64,000 nt of DNA. Source: Streptomyces sindenensis. GTDB lineage: Bacteria > Actinomycetota > Actinomycetes > Streptomycetales > Streptomycetaceae. The stretch covers positions 141,367 to 205,366 of the forward strand of contig NZ_BMSG01000009.1 in NCBI RefSeq assembly GCF_014649035.1, in the 5' to 3' direction. Numbering within the stretch: position 1 is the stretch's first letter; the number at the start of each line of letters is the position of its first letter. A program made the position numbers and the translations under genes. Positions 1 to 8,728 of the stretch are shown one piece after another. The notes below the pieces were generated by a model. That model saw nothing but the letters and a program-made list of their open reading frames with translations, was not told where the DNA came from and did not search any database.

Positions 1-7
1 ACATGAC

Positions 8-40
8 GACGGGCCGACGGGGTGTCCCCGTCGGCCCGTC
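8..40 (-). terminator. yebC terminator hairpin
   Basis: Perfect 15-bp inverted repeat (GACGGGCCGACGGGG facing its complement) around a 3-nt loop, 25 bp beyond the yebC stop codon. There is no T-run, as is usual in Streptomyces terminators. Confidence 0.75.
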
Positions 41-64
41 GCACCGTGCTGTGCCGGCCGCGCC

Positions 65-817
65 TCAGGCGTCGACCTTCTCCATGACCTCGTCGGACAC
101 GTCGAAGTTGGCGAAGACGTTCTGCACGTCGTCGCTGTCCTCCAGCGCGTCGATGAGCTTGAAGATCTTGCGGGCGCCCTCTTCGTCCAGCTCGACCTGC
201 ATGGTGGGCAGGAAGTTGGCCTCGGCGGAGTCGTAGTCGATACCCGCCTCCTGGAGGGCGGTGCGCACCGCGACCATGTCGGTGGCCTCACTGACCACCT
301 CGAAGGTCTCGCCGAGGTCGTTGACCTCCTCGGCGCCCGCGTCCAGGACCGCGCCGAGGACGTCGTCCTCGGTCAGCTCGCCCTTGGGCACGATCACGAC
401 GCCCTTGCGGTTGAACAGGTACGAGACGGAGCCCGGGTCGGCCATCGAGCCGCCGTTCCGGGTCATCGCGACACGTACGTCGGAGGCGGCACGGTTGCGG
501 TTGTCGGTGAGGCACTCGATGAGCACCGCGACACCGTTCGGGCCGTAACCCTCGTACATGATCGTCTCGTAGTCGGTACCGCCCGCTTCGAGCCCGCCGC
601 CGCGCTTGACGGCGGAGTCGATGTTCTTGTTCGGGACGGAACTCTTCTTCGCCTTCTGGATGGCGTCGACGAGCGTGGGGTTGCCATCGGGGTCGACGCC
701 GCCGGAGCGGGCCGCGACCTCGATGTTCTTGATCAGCTTCGCGAAGAGCTTGCCGCGCTTGGCGTCAATCACGGCCTTCTTGTGCTTCGTCGTAGCCCAT
801 TTAGAGTGGCCGGACAT
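65..817 (-). CDS. yebC: YebC/TACO1 family regulatory protein
   Basis: A 250-residue protein beginning [14 protein letters not shown], the near-invariant N-terminus of the YebC/TACO1 family. Further hallmarks are '[15 protein letters not shown]' and the central '[22 protein letters not shown]'-type segment. The family has been described both as DNA-binding regulators and as ribosome-associated factors that help translation; which applies here cannot be told from sequence. An in-frame ATG lies 24 nt upstream, but the chosen ATG has AAGGAG seven bases before it. It sits last in a pdxS-pdxT-yebC row, all on the minus strand, an order also found in other actinobacteria, often followed by ruvC. Confidence 0.96.
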   Translation of the reverse strand: MSGHSKWATTKHKKAVIDAKRGKLFAKLIKNIEVAARSGGVDPDGNPTLVDAIQKAKKSSVPNKNIDSAVKRGGGLEAGGTDYETIMYEGYGPNGVAVLIECLTDNRNRAASDVRVAMTRNGGSMADPGSVSYLFNRKGVVIVPKGELTEDDVLGAVLDAGAEEVNDLGETFEVVSEATDMVAVRTALQEAGIDYDSAEANFLPTMQVELDEEGARKIFKLIDALEDSDDVQNVFANFDVSDEVMEKVDA

Positions 818-878
818 CTGCCTTCTCCTTCGCGTCACCAAAATCGAGTCGAACCCGAGAGATCCTACCGGGGTCCGC

Positions 879-1472
879 TCACTTCACTGCGCGCACCATG
901 TCCACGAACAGAGCGTGCACGCGATGGTCGCCGGTCAGTTCGGGATGGAACGACGTGGCGAGGACATTCCGCTGGCGTACGGCCACGATGTGACCGCCGT
1001 GCTCGGCGATGACCTCGGCCCCGGCCCCGACGGACTCCACCCAGGGGGCGCGGATGAACACGCCCTCCACGGGGCCGCCGTCGATCCCGGCGACCTCGAC
1101 CGCGGCCTCGAAGGACTCGTTCTGCCGGCCGAAGGCGTTGCGCCGCACGATCATGTCGATGCCGCCGGCGGTCTCCTGGCCGGAGCGCGGGTCGAGGATC
1201 TTCTCGGCCAGCAGGATCATCCCGGCGCAGGTGCCGTAGACCGGCATCCCGGCCCGGATCCGCTCGCGCAGCGGCTCCATCATGCCGAAGAGGACCGCCA
1301 GCTTGGACATGGTGGTCGACTCGCCGCCCGGGATGACCAGGCCGTCGACCTCCGCCAGCTCCTCGGGGCGCCGGACCGGCCTGGCCAGGGCGTCCGCCGA
1401 GGCCAGGGCGATCAGGTGCTCCCGTACGTCGCCCTGGAGCGCCAGGACGCCGATCACAGGGGTGTCGCTCAT
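879..1472 (-). CDS. pdxT: Pyridoxal 5'-phosphate synthase glutaminase subunit PdxT
   Basis: Glutamine amidotransferase that releases ammonia from glutamine and passes it to PdxS for PLP synthesis in the cytosol. The 197 residues show '[12 protein letters not shown]' at the N-terminus, the oxyanion strand 'PGGEST' (about 49-53), the nucleophile in 'GTCAGM' (Cys82) and the His-Glu pair in 'FHPE' (His176, Glu178). The length is normal for the family. The start ATG lies 6 nt after the pdxS stop, so the two subunits are co-transcribed and probably translationally linked. Nothing looks altered. Confidence 0.97.
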   Translation of the reverse strand: MSDTPVIGVLALQGDVREHLIALASADALARPVRRPEELAEVDGLVIPGGESTTMSKLAVLFGMMEPLRERIRAGMPVYGTCAGMILLAEKILDPRSGQETAGGIDMIVRRNAFGRQNESFEAAVEVAGIDGGPVEGVFIRAPWVESVGAGAEVIAEHGGHIVAVRQRNVLATSFHPELTGDHRVHALFVDMVRAVK

Positions 1473-1478
1473 CAGTGG

Positions 1479-2399
1479 TTACCAGCCGCGGTTGGCGTAG
1501 CGCTCGGACTCGGGCAGGGTGTCGCAGTTGATGCCGACCATGGCCTCGCCCAGGTTGCGGGAGGCGTCCGCGATGACCTTGGGGTCGTCGTAGAAGGTGG
1601 TGGCCTTCACGATGGCGGCGGCGCGCTTGGCCGGGTCGCCGGACTTGAAGATGCCGGAGCCGACGAAGACGCCCTCGGCGCCGAGCTGGCGCATCAGTGC
1701 GGCGTCGGCCGGGGTGGCCACACCACCGGCGGAGAACAGCACGACGGGCAGCTTGCCGAGCTCGGCGACCTCCTTGACCAGCTCGTAGGGGGCGCGGAGG
1801 TCCTTGGCGGCGGCGTACAGCTCGTTGTTGTCGAAGCCGCGCAGCCGCGCGATCTCGTTCTTGATCTGGCGCAGGTGGCGGACGGCCTCGACGACGTTGC
1901 CGGTGCCGGCCTCGCCCTTCGAGCGGATCATGGCCGCGCCCTCGGCGATGCGGCGCAGGGCCTCGCCCAGGTTGGTGGCGCCGCAGACGAAGGGGGTGGT
2001 GAAGGCGAACTTGTCGCTGTGGTTGACCTCGTCGGCCGGGGTGAGGACCTCGGACTCGTCGATGTAGTCGACACCGAGGGACTGGAGGACCTGGGCCTCG
2101 ACGAAGTGACCGATGCGGGACTTGGCCATGACCGGGATGGAGACGGCCCCGATGATCTCCTCGATCATGTTGGGGTCGGACATCCGGGCCACGCCGCCGT
2201 CCTTGCGGATGTCGGCGGGGACCCGCTCCAGGGCCATGACGGCCACGGCGCCCGCGTCCTCGGCGATCTTCGCCTGCTCGGCGTCGACGACGTCCATGAT
2301 CACGCCGCCCTTGAGCTGCTCGGCCATGCCGCGCTTGACGCGGGCGGTGCCGGTGGCGGGGGACTCGGCGGACTGCGGGGTGCTGGGAAGCGTGGACAC
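1479..2399 (-). CDS. pdxS: Pyridoxal 5'-phosphate synthase lyase subunit PdxS
   Basis: Synthase subunit of the deoxyxylulose-independent vitamin B6 pathway. It condenses ribose 5-phosphate, glyceraldehyde 3-phosphate and ammonia from PdxT into PLP. The 306-residue protein carries the family landmarks '[16 protein letters not shown]', '[14 protein letters not shown]', '[14 protein letters not shown]' and '[16 protein letters not shown]' of the (beta/alpha)8 barrel. The start is GTG with GAGG a few bases upstream. It is the first gene of the pdxS-pdxT-yebC group; the gene upstream (2543-3091) is separated by 143 bp, where a promoter could lie. Confidence 0.97.
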   Translation of the reverse strand: MSTLPSTPQSAESPATGTARVKRGMAEQLKGGVIMDVVDAEQAKIAEDAGAVAVMALERVPADIRKDGGVARMSDPNMIEEIIGAVSIPVMAKSRIGHFVEAQVLQSLGVDYIDESEVLTPADEVNHSDKFAFTTPFVCGATNLGEALRRIAEGAAMIRSKGEAGTGNVVEAVRHLRQIKNEIARLRGFDNNELYAAAKDLRAPYELVKEVAELGKLPVVLFSAGGVATPADAALMRQLGAEGVFVGSGIFKSGDPAKRAAAIVKATTFYDDPKVIADASRNLGEAMVGINCDTLPESERYANRGW

Positions 2400-2542
2400 G
2401 GGACCTCACTCGGTGAAAGACGCTGGATACTGCATCGCCGAGCAAACGCTGTGGGGGCAGGCCACAGCAAGGGCCAATGAACAGGCCGTGGATCGTTTTG
2501 GCCCCAGATCGCCCTCCCGACCGCGCTCCGGCCCGGCGACCG

Positions 2543-3091
2543 TCAGGTGCCCGGCCGGTCCGCGAGGGCCACCGGCGGGGCGTCGTCCATCTCGAAGGCG
2601 AGCGGGAACGGCGCGTGCCCGGCCAGCCGGAGGAACCGGACGGTGCGGTGCCGGCGCAGGGCGCGGGCGGCGCGCACGGCGTCGTTGTGGAAGCGCCGGG
2701 CCATGGGCACGCGGCGTACGGCGGCGGCCAGTTCGGTGGCCGCCTCCACGCCGCCGGGGATCTCCTTCACCGCGTCGACCTGGGCCGGCTCGCCGAAGAC
2801 GGCGCGCAGCGCGGCGCTCAGCTCGCTCTCGGCGACCTCGCGATGGTCCTCCTCGGCCTGCCGGGCGGCGTGCGCGGCCTCGTACAGGACGATCGAGGCG
2901 GCCGGGTCCAGGACGCCGGAGGTGGCCAGCTCCTGGGTGACCGAGGCGCGGCGCAGCAGTTGGGCGTCGAGGGCGGCGCGGGCGGCGTCGATCCGGGAGT
3001 GCAGGCGGTCGAGCCGGCCGGCGGTCCAGCTGAGGTACACGCCGATCGCGATCAGGGCGAGGACGATCCAGACGATGAGGGTTACGGTCAC
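2543..3091 (-). CDS. Membrane-anchored protein of unknown function
   Basis: About 182 residues from a GTG start: one N-terminal hydrophobic helix (VTLIVWIVLALIAIGVYL), then an alpha-helical, Arg/Ala-rich cytoplasmic part with coiled-coil character ('DRLHSRIDAARAALDAQLLRRASV'). The architecture resembles LemA-like proteins, but I cannot assign the family. The in-frame ORF could begin 21 codons earlier, but that stretch is not membrane-like and is Pro/Gly rich, so I placed the start just before the helix. It lies between pimA and pdxS, all on the minus strand, and may be part of the lipid operon's read-through transcript. Confidence 0.75.
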   Translation of the reverse strand: MTVTLIVWIVLALIAIGVYLSWTAGRLDRLHSRIDAARAALDAQLLRRASVTQELATSGVLDPAASIVLYEAAHAARQAEEDHREVAESELSAALRAVFGEPAQVDAVKEIPGGVEAATELAAAVRRVPMARRFHNDAVRAARALRRHRTVRFLRLAGHAPFPLAFEMDDAPPVALADRPGT

Positions 3092-3197
3092 GGGCCCACA
3101 CGCTACCGTCGCCGGCGGCCCCCGCTTCAACAGGAGTCCACCGAGGCCACGCACCGGCGCCCCGGTACGCGCCGCCGCCGGCCGCGGGCCCCGGCGC

Positions 3198-4358
3198 TCA
3201 GTCCCGCGCGAGCCCGAACCGGGCCCGCAGCCCGGAGCGTTCGTCCGCCGCGACCGACGCGGCCCCGTCGGTCACCGTCTCGTACACCGCGAGGATGTCG
3301 GCCCCCACCGTCGCCCAGTCGAAGCGCCGTACGTGGGCCTCGCCGCGCTCCCGCAGCCCCTTCCGGCGCTCCGGGTCGCCCAGCAGCCGGATCGCCGCCT
3401 CGGCCAGCGCGTCGGCGTCCTCGTTGGCGAACAGGTCGCCCGCGGCCCCCTGGTCCAGCACCTGCGCGAAGGCGTCCAGGTCGCTGGCGAGGACCGGCGC
3501 ACCGGCCGACAGCGCTTCGACCAGGATGATGCCGAAGCTCTCGCCGCCGGTGTTCGGGGCCACGTACACATCGACGCTGCGCAGCAGCCGGGCCTTGTCC
3601 TCGTCGCTGACCATGCCGAGGAACTCGACGCGCTCGCGCAGCTCCTTCGGCAGCGTGGCCACCGCCTCCTCCTCGTCCCCGCGCCCGGCGACCAGCAGCC
3701 GGGCCCCGGGGCGGGCGGCGAGGATCGCGGGCAGCGCCTTCATCAGGACGGGCAGGCCCTTGCGGGGTTCGTCGATGCGGCCGATGAAGCCGAGCGTCTG
3801 GCCCTGCCACTCGGCCTTCGGCTCGGCCCCGGCGAAGAAGCCGACGTCGACGCCGTTGGGGATGACGACGGCGTCCCCGCCGAGATGCTCGACCAGGGTG
3901 CGCCGGGCGTACTCGCTGACCGCGATCCGGGCGCTGATCTTCTCCAGCGCGGGCTGCAGGATCGGGTACGCGGCGATCATCGCCCGGGAGCGCGGGTTGG
4001 AGGTGTGGAAGGTGGCCACGATCGGCCCCTGCGCCGCCCAGCAGGTCAGCAGGCCCAGCGACGGGGAGGTCGGCTCGTGGATGTGGATCACGTCGAACGT
4101 GCCGTCGTGCAGCCAGCGCCGCACCCGGGCCGCCGACAGGAAGCCGAAGTTCAGCCTGGCGACGGACCCGTTGTACGGGACCGGGACGGCCCGGCCCGCC
4201 GAGACCACGTACGGCGGCAGCGGGGTCTCGTCGTCGGCGGGGGCCAGCACGGAGACCTCGTGGCCGAGCCGGATCAGGTGTTCGGCCAGGTCCCGGATGT
4301 GGAACTGCACGCCGCCCGGTACGTCCCAGGAGTACGGGCAGACGATGCCGATCTTCAC
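3198..4358 (-). CDS. pimA: GDP-mannose:phosphatidylinositol alpha-mannosyltransferase (PimA-like)
   Basis: GT4-family glycosyltransferase of 386 residues that would add the first mannose to phosphatidylinositol on the inner leaflet. The N-terminal Rossmann half starts 'MKIGIVCPYSWDVPGGVQFHI' (glycine-rich acceptor loop). 'DVIHIHEPTSPSLGLL' lies mid-protein, and the C-terminal half carries the GT4 signature 'FGIILVEALSAGAPVLASD' (EX7E type). The start is GTG and overlaps the stop of the upstream acyltransferase by 4 nt (GTGA). The order PIP synthase - acyltransferase - PimA matches the mycobacterial PIM locus, which supports the call over a generic glycosyltransferase. Confidence 0.93.
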   Translation of the reverse strand: MKIGIVCPYSWDVPGGVQFHIRDLAEHLIRLGHEVSVLAPADDETPLPPYVVSAGRAVPVPYNGSVARLNFGFLSAARVRRWLHDGTFDVIHIHEPTSPSLGLLTCWAAQGPIVATFHTSNPRSRAMIAAYPILQPALEKISARIAVSEYARRTLVEHLGGDAVVIPNGVDVGFFAGAEPKAEWQGQTLGFIGRIDEPRKGLPVLMKALPAILAARPGARLLVAGRGDEEEAVATLPKELRERVEFLGMVSDEDKARLLRSVDVYVAPNTGGESFGIILVEALSAGAPVLASDLDAFAQVLDQGAAGDLFANEDADALAEAAIRLLGDPERRKGLRERGEAHVRRFDWATVGADILAVYETVTDGAASVAADERSGLRARFGLARD

Positions 4359-5266
4359 TGCGGTCCCCCCCGGGGATCCAGGTCGTCCAGCCAGAGCCGC
4401 TGGAGCATGTGCCAGTCCTCCGGATGCTCGGCGATCCCGCCGGCGAAGGCGTCGGCCAGCGCCTGCGTCATCGCGGCCGTCCTCTCCGTACGGGTGCCCT
4501 CCTCGGGCACCTCGACCGCGGGGTGGACGCGGGCGCCCATCACCGGCGTGCCGTCGTACCAGAGGGTGACCGGCAGCAGGAGCGCGCCGGTCTGCTGGGC
4601 GAGCAGCGCCGGGCCCGCGGGCATCCGGGCGGTGGCGCCGAAGAACGACACCTCGACGCCGGAGGCGGACAGGTCCCGGTCCGCGACCAGACAGACCAGG
4701 CCGCCCGCGCGCAGCCGCCGGGCCAGGGTCCCGAAGGCCGCCCCGCCGCTGTGCGGCAGCACCTCCATGCCGAGGCCCTCGCGGTAGGCGACGAACCGGT
4801 CGTAGAGGGTGGCGGGCTCCAGCCGTTCGGCGACGGTGGTGAAGGGGACCTCCAGGTCGGTGGTGACCCAGGCGCCCGCGAGGTCCCAGTTGCCCAGGTG
4901 GGGCAGGGCGAGGATCACACCGTTCCCGGCGTCCAGGCCCTCGGTCAGCAGGTGGGCGTCCTTGACGTCGATGCTCGCCCTGATCCGCTCCGGGCTCCAC
5001 GTCGGCAGCCGGAACGACTCCATCCAGTAGCGCATGTAGGAGCGCATCCCGGCCCGCGACAGCTCGGCCAGCCGCGCCGGCGTGGCGTCCGGGACGACCC
5101 GCGCGAGGTTGGACTCCAGGCGCAGCACGCTCTTGCCGCGCCGCTTCCAGACCTGGTCGGCGATGGTCCGGAAGAGGCGGGCGGCGGCGGGCTCGGGCAG
5201 CGTCTTGACCGCGCCCCAGCCCAGTCCGTACAGCCCGTCGGTGAGCCGTCCCTTGAGCGTGCTCAC
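4355..5266 (-). CDS. Phosphatidylinositol mannoside acyltransferase (LpxL/HtrB-type)
   Basis: A 303-residue lysophospholipid-acyltransferase-superfamily protein, likely acylating the mannose of PIM1/PIM2 at the cytoplasmic membrane. It contains the LpxL-type catalytic segment 'ALPHLGNWDLAG' (HX4D), and later 'CLVADRDLSASGVEVSFFG' and 'ARMPAGPALLAQQTGALLLP', typical of the bacterial lipid A / PIM acyltransferase group. The GTG start lies inside the 3' end of the PIP synthase gene (4-nt GTGA overlap), and its own stop overlaps the pimA start, so all three are translationally coupled. Confidence 0.93.
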   Translation of the reverse strand: MSTLKGRLTDGLYGLGWGAVKTLPEPAAARLFRTIADQVWKRRGKSVLRLESNLARVVPDATPARLAELSRAGMRSYMRYWMESFRLPTWSPERIRASIDVKDAHLLTEGLDAGNGVILALPHLGNWDLAGAWVTTDLEVPFTTVAERLEPATLYDRFVAYREGLGMEVLPHSGGAAFGTLARRLRAGGLVCLVADRDLSASGVEVSFFGATARMPAGPALLAQQTGALLLPVTLWYDGTPVMGARVHPAVEVPEEGTRTERTAAMTQALADAFAGGIAEHPEDWHMLQRLWLDDLDPRGGPQ

Positions 5267-5970
5267 CGGTCGGCCTCGCTCCCCTGGCCCGCGGCACCCG
5301 CGGAATCCGTGGCCGCCGGTCCCGTGACCGCCGCCTCGGCGGCGTCCGCCTCCGCCGACTCGCGGCGTACGGTCACCACCCGCTGGACAAGCGTCACGAG
5401 GCTGCCGACGGCGACGATCCACAGCGCGATCGGGAGCAGCACGTCGATGCCGGGGACACCGAACGTGTGCAGTCCGGCGAGACCGGCGGCGACCAGCGAG
5501 ATCACCAGGCGCTCGGCGCGCTCCACCAGGCCGTTGACCGCGACCGGCAGCCCGATCGACTCGCCGCGCGCCTTGGTGTACGAGACCACCTGGCCGCTGG
5601 CCAGGCAGAAGATCGCGACGGCGCAGAGGATGTTGTCGTCACCGCTGCCCGCGTACCAGAGGGCGAAGCCGGCGAAGATCGCCCCGTCGGCGACCCGGTC
5701 CAGCGTCGAGTCGAGGAACGCGCCCCACCGGCTGGAGATCCCGGCCTGCCGCGCCATGTTGCCGTCGACGAGGTCGGAGAAGACGAAGATCGTGATGACG
5801 ATCGTGCCCCAGAAGAACTCCCCCATCGGGAAAAAGACCAGCGCACCTGCCATCACTCCGGCCGTGCCGATGAGAGTGACCGCGTCGGGGCTGACCCCGA
5901 GGCGGAGCAGCAGAGCGGCGAACGGTGTGAGGACACGCGTGAAGAATGCACGCGCGTACTTGTTCAGCAT
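5263..5970 (-). CDS. pgsA: CDP-alcohol phosphatidyltransferase, phosphatidylinositol-phosphate synthase
   Basis: Integral membrane enzyme of 235 residues that transfers the phosphatidyl group of CDP-diacylglycerol, here most likely to inositol 1-phosphate to give PIP. The CDP-alcohol transferase signature D-x2-D-G-x2-A-R-x8-G-x3-D-x3-D is complete ('SDLVDGNMARQ' ... 'GAFLDSTLD'). Several hydrophobic helices follow, and a short charged Ala-rich tail ends the protein. Start MLNKYARAF; the ORF can be extended upstream by 27 codons of non-family sequence, which I left out. First gene of the PIM operon; the substrate is inferred from the pimA and acyltransferase neighbours. Confidence 0.93.
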   Translation of the reverse strand: MLNKYARAFFTRVLTPFAALLLRLGVSPDAVTLIGTAGVMAGALVFFPMGEFFWGTIVITIFVFSDLVDGNMARQAGISSRWGAFLDSTLDRVADGAIFAGFALWYAGSGDDNILCAVAIFCLASGQVVSYTKARGESIGLPVAVNGLVERAERLVISLVAAGLAGLHTFGVPGIDVLLPIALWIVAVGSLVTLVQRVVTVRRESAEADAAEAAVTGPAATDSAGAAGQGSEADR

Positions 5971-6289
5971 GGCCTTCCCGAGGGTTCGGTTCGCCGGGCG
6001 GCCCCTTCGGCCACCGGCTGGCCCATCGTAGTCACGGCCGGTCCCTTCCACCGGACGGGCACCCGCCGCCGGGTGTCACCCGCCCCGGGCCCCGCCGCGC
6101 CCGGGACGCCGTCCACGGAGGCGGCCGCCCGTGCGCGAGCTATGGACGAGGTCCCGCCGCGGTGCCAAGCTCGAAGGACCGCGGGCGTCGCCGAGACCGC
6201 CGCGGCGGCCTCCCCACCCCCGTGACCACCGCTGCTCCGCGCGCGGTCGCCCTCCCCCGCACCGCGCCATCGACCGGGAGGCACGCACC

Positions 6290-8512
6290 ATGGGCGACAA
6301 GGCACACGCACACCCCGGAGCCGCCGGAGGAGCACCGGCGGCCGGCCATCCCTCCGCCGTACGGAACGTGGTGCTGGTCGGCCCCAGCGGATCGGGCAAG
6401 ACCACTCTGGTCGAGGCTCTGGCCCTGACGGCGGGGGCGCTGAACCGGGCCGGCCGGGTCGAGGACGGGGCGACCGTCTCCGACTACGACGAGATCGAGC
6501 AGCGCCGACGGCGTTCCGTCCAGCTCTCGCTGGTCCCGGTGGCCTGGGACGGGTACAAGATCAATCTGCTGGACACCCCCGGCTACGCGGACTTCGTCGG
6601 GGAGCTGCGGGCCGGTCTGCGCGCGGCGGACGCGGCCCTCTTCGTCGTCTCGGCGGCCCAGGAGGCCCAGTCCGTGGCGGCGACCACCCGGGCCGCCTGG
6701 GAGGAGTGCGCGCTCGTCGGCATGCCGCGCGCGATCGTCGTCACCCATCTGGACACCGCCCGCACCTCCTTCGACGCCATGACCCGCATCTGCGCCGAGA
6801 ACTTCGGGGGCGAGGACCCCGACGCCGTACTGCCGCTGTACCTGCCCGTGACAGGTCCCGAGGCGGCCGACGGGCACGCCCCGCTGACCGGGCTCACCGG
6901 GCTGCTGAGCCGGCGGATCCTGGACTACTCCTCCGGCGGACGCGCCGAGCTGCCGCCCGCACCCGACCAGGAGGAACCACTGCGTCAGGCCCGCGAGCGG
7001 CTGATCGAGGGAATCATCGCCGAGAGCGAGGACGAGTCCCTGATGGACCGCTACCTGGACGGCGAGGACATCGACGTCGCGACCCTGATCGCCGATCTGG
7101 AACGCGCCGTCGCCCGGGGCTCCTTCCACCCCGTCCTCACGGCCGCCCCCGCGGCCGAGGGCGCCCGCCAGGGCATCGGCACCGTCGAACTGCTGGAGCT
7201 GATCACCCGCGGCTTCCCGACCCCGCTGGAGCGCACCCCGCCCGTCGTCACCACCCCCTCGGGCAAGCCCCGGCCCGCGCCGGTCTGCGACCCCGACGGC
7301 CCGCTGGTCGCCGAGGTCGTCAAGACGTCCTCCGACCCCTACGTGGGCCGCGTCTCGCTGGTCCGCGTCTTCTCCGGGACCCTGCGCCCCGACGACTCCG
7401 TGCACCTGTGCGGCCACGGCCTGGACGCCACGGGGCACGCCCCGCGCCCCTGCCACGAGGCGGAGATCCGGGTCGGGGCGCTCACCTCTCCGTTCGGCCG
7501 CAGGCAGAACGCGCTGGACCGGTGCGTCGCGGGCGATCTGGCGTGCGTGGCCCGGCTCGGCGAGGCGGAGACCGGCGACACGCTCTCCCCGGCCGGCGAC
7601 CCGGTCCTCATCGAGCCCTGGTCGACACCGGACCCGTTGCTCCCGCTGGCCGTACGGGCACACGGCAAGGCGGACGAGGACAAGCTGTCGCAGGGCCTGG
7701 CCCGGCTGGTCGCCGAGGACCCCACGCTGCGCCTCGAACAGAACCCGGAGACCGGCCAGGTCGTCCTGTGGTGCCTGGGCGAGGCCCACCAGGAGGTGGC
7801 CCTGGAGCGGCTGCGCAGCCGTTACGGCGTCCAGGTCGACGCGGAACCGCACCGGGTGCCGCTGCGCGAGACGTTCGCGGGCCGGGCCGCCGGGCGCGGA
7901 CGACACGTCAAACAGTCGGGCGGACACGGCCAGTTCGCGATCTGCGAGATCGAGGTGGAGCCGCTGCCGCCGGGCTCCGGCATCGAGTTCGTCGACAAGG
8001 TCGTCGGCGGTTCGGTGCCGCGCCAGTTCATCCCCTCGGTGGAGAAGGGCATCCGGGCCCAGGCCGCCAAGGGGCTGTCCGCCGGGCACCCGCTGGTCGA
8101 CGTACGGGTCACGCTGCTGGACGGAAAGGCGCACTCGGTGGACTCCTCGGACGCCGCGTTCCAGACCGCCGGGGCGCTGGCGCTGCGCGAGGCCGCCGCC
8201 GAATCCCGCATCCAGCTCCTGGAGCCGGTGTGCGAGGTGAGCGTCCTGATCCCCGACGACTACGTGGGCCCGGTGATGAGCGACCTGTCGGGGCGGCGCG
8301 GCCGGGTCGTGGGCACCGAACAGGACGCGGGCGGGCGCACCCTCGTACGGGCGGAGGTGCCGGAGATCGAGGTCGGCCGGTACGCGGTGGACCTGCGCTC
8401 CCTGTCGCACGGCACCGGCCGCTTCGACCGCGCCTACGCCCGGCACGAACCGATGCCTCCGCAGATCGCCGACCGGGTCCGCGCGGAGCGGGCGGACGGG
8501 TCCCCCGTCTGA
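6290..8512 (+). CDS. EF-G-like translational GTPase (EF-G2 type)
   Basis: A 740-residue protein with the five-domain EF-G layout. The P-loop is 'GPSGSGKTT' (residues 31-39), switch II is 'DTPGYADF' (95-102), then EF-G domains II-V with 'VKQSGGHGQFA' and the C-terminal 'YVGPVMSDLSGRRGRV'. The G4 guanine-specificity motif, NKxD in canonical EF-G, reads THLD (152-155), and the switch I region is short. These traits mark the FusA2/EF-G-like paralogues of actinobacteria, whose role is unsettled and which may act on ribosomes without normal translocation. It has a GGGAGG ribosome site and is transcribed alone, divergent from the lipid operon. Confidence 0.93.
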   Translation: MGDKAHAHPGAAGGAPAAGHPSAVRNVVLVGPSGSGKTTLVEALALTAGALNRAGRVEDGATVSDYDEIEQRRRRSVQLSLVPVAWDGYKINLLDTPGYADFVGELRAGLRAADAALFVVSAAQEAQSVAATTRAAWEECALVGMPRAIVVTHLDTARTSFDAMTRICAENFGGEDPDAVLPLYLPVTGPEAADGHAPLTGLTGLLSRRILDYSSGGRAELPPAPDQEEPLRQARERLIEGIIAESEDESLMDRYLDGEDIDVATLIADLERAVARGSFHPVLTAAPAAEGARQGIGTVELLELITRGFPTPLERTPPVVTTPSGKPRPAPVCDPDGPLVAEVVKTSSDPYVGRVSLVRVFSGTLRPDDSVHLCGHGLDATGHAPRPCHEAEIRVGALTSPFGRRQNALDRCVAGDLACVARLGEAETGDTLSPAGDPVLIEPWSTPDPLLPLAVRAHGKADEDKLSQGLARLVAEDPTLRLEQNPETGQVVLWCLGEAHQEVALERLRSRYGVQVDAEPHRVPLRETFAGRAAGRGRHVKQSGGHGQFAICEIEVEPLPPGSGIEFVDKVVGGSVPRQFIPSVEKGIRAQAAKGLSAGHPLVDVRVTLLDGKAHSVDSSDAAFQTAGALALREAAAESRIQLLEPVCEVSVLIPDDYVGPVMSDLSGRRGRVVGTEQDAGGRTLVRAEVPEIEVGRYAVDLRSLSHGTGRFDRAYARHEPMPPQIADRVRAERADGSPV

Positions 8513-8728
8513 CCGGCGCCCCGGTCGGCGACGGCCGCACCGGCGCCGGCCCTGGGGTCGCACCCGGCGCGTGACCGGCGCACTGTCGCACACGCCACCC
8601 GTGTCCACGCCGGTGACCGCCGGTGGAGTGATCCGGACGATACGCTGTGGGCGCAGCTCAGAAGGTATGCCGCGTACGGTAGTTGGGCACACCGCAGGAG
8701 CAGACGTGCGGCGAGTGGGGGCGACAAG

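Noticed and set aside
606..2480. 624-residue plus-strand ORF
   Set aside because: It is the antisense of yebC, pdxT and pdxS; composition is Gly/Asp/Ala/Leu-rich as expected of a GC-rich shadow frame.
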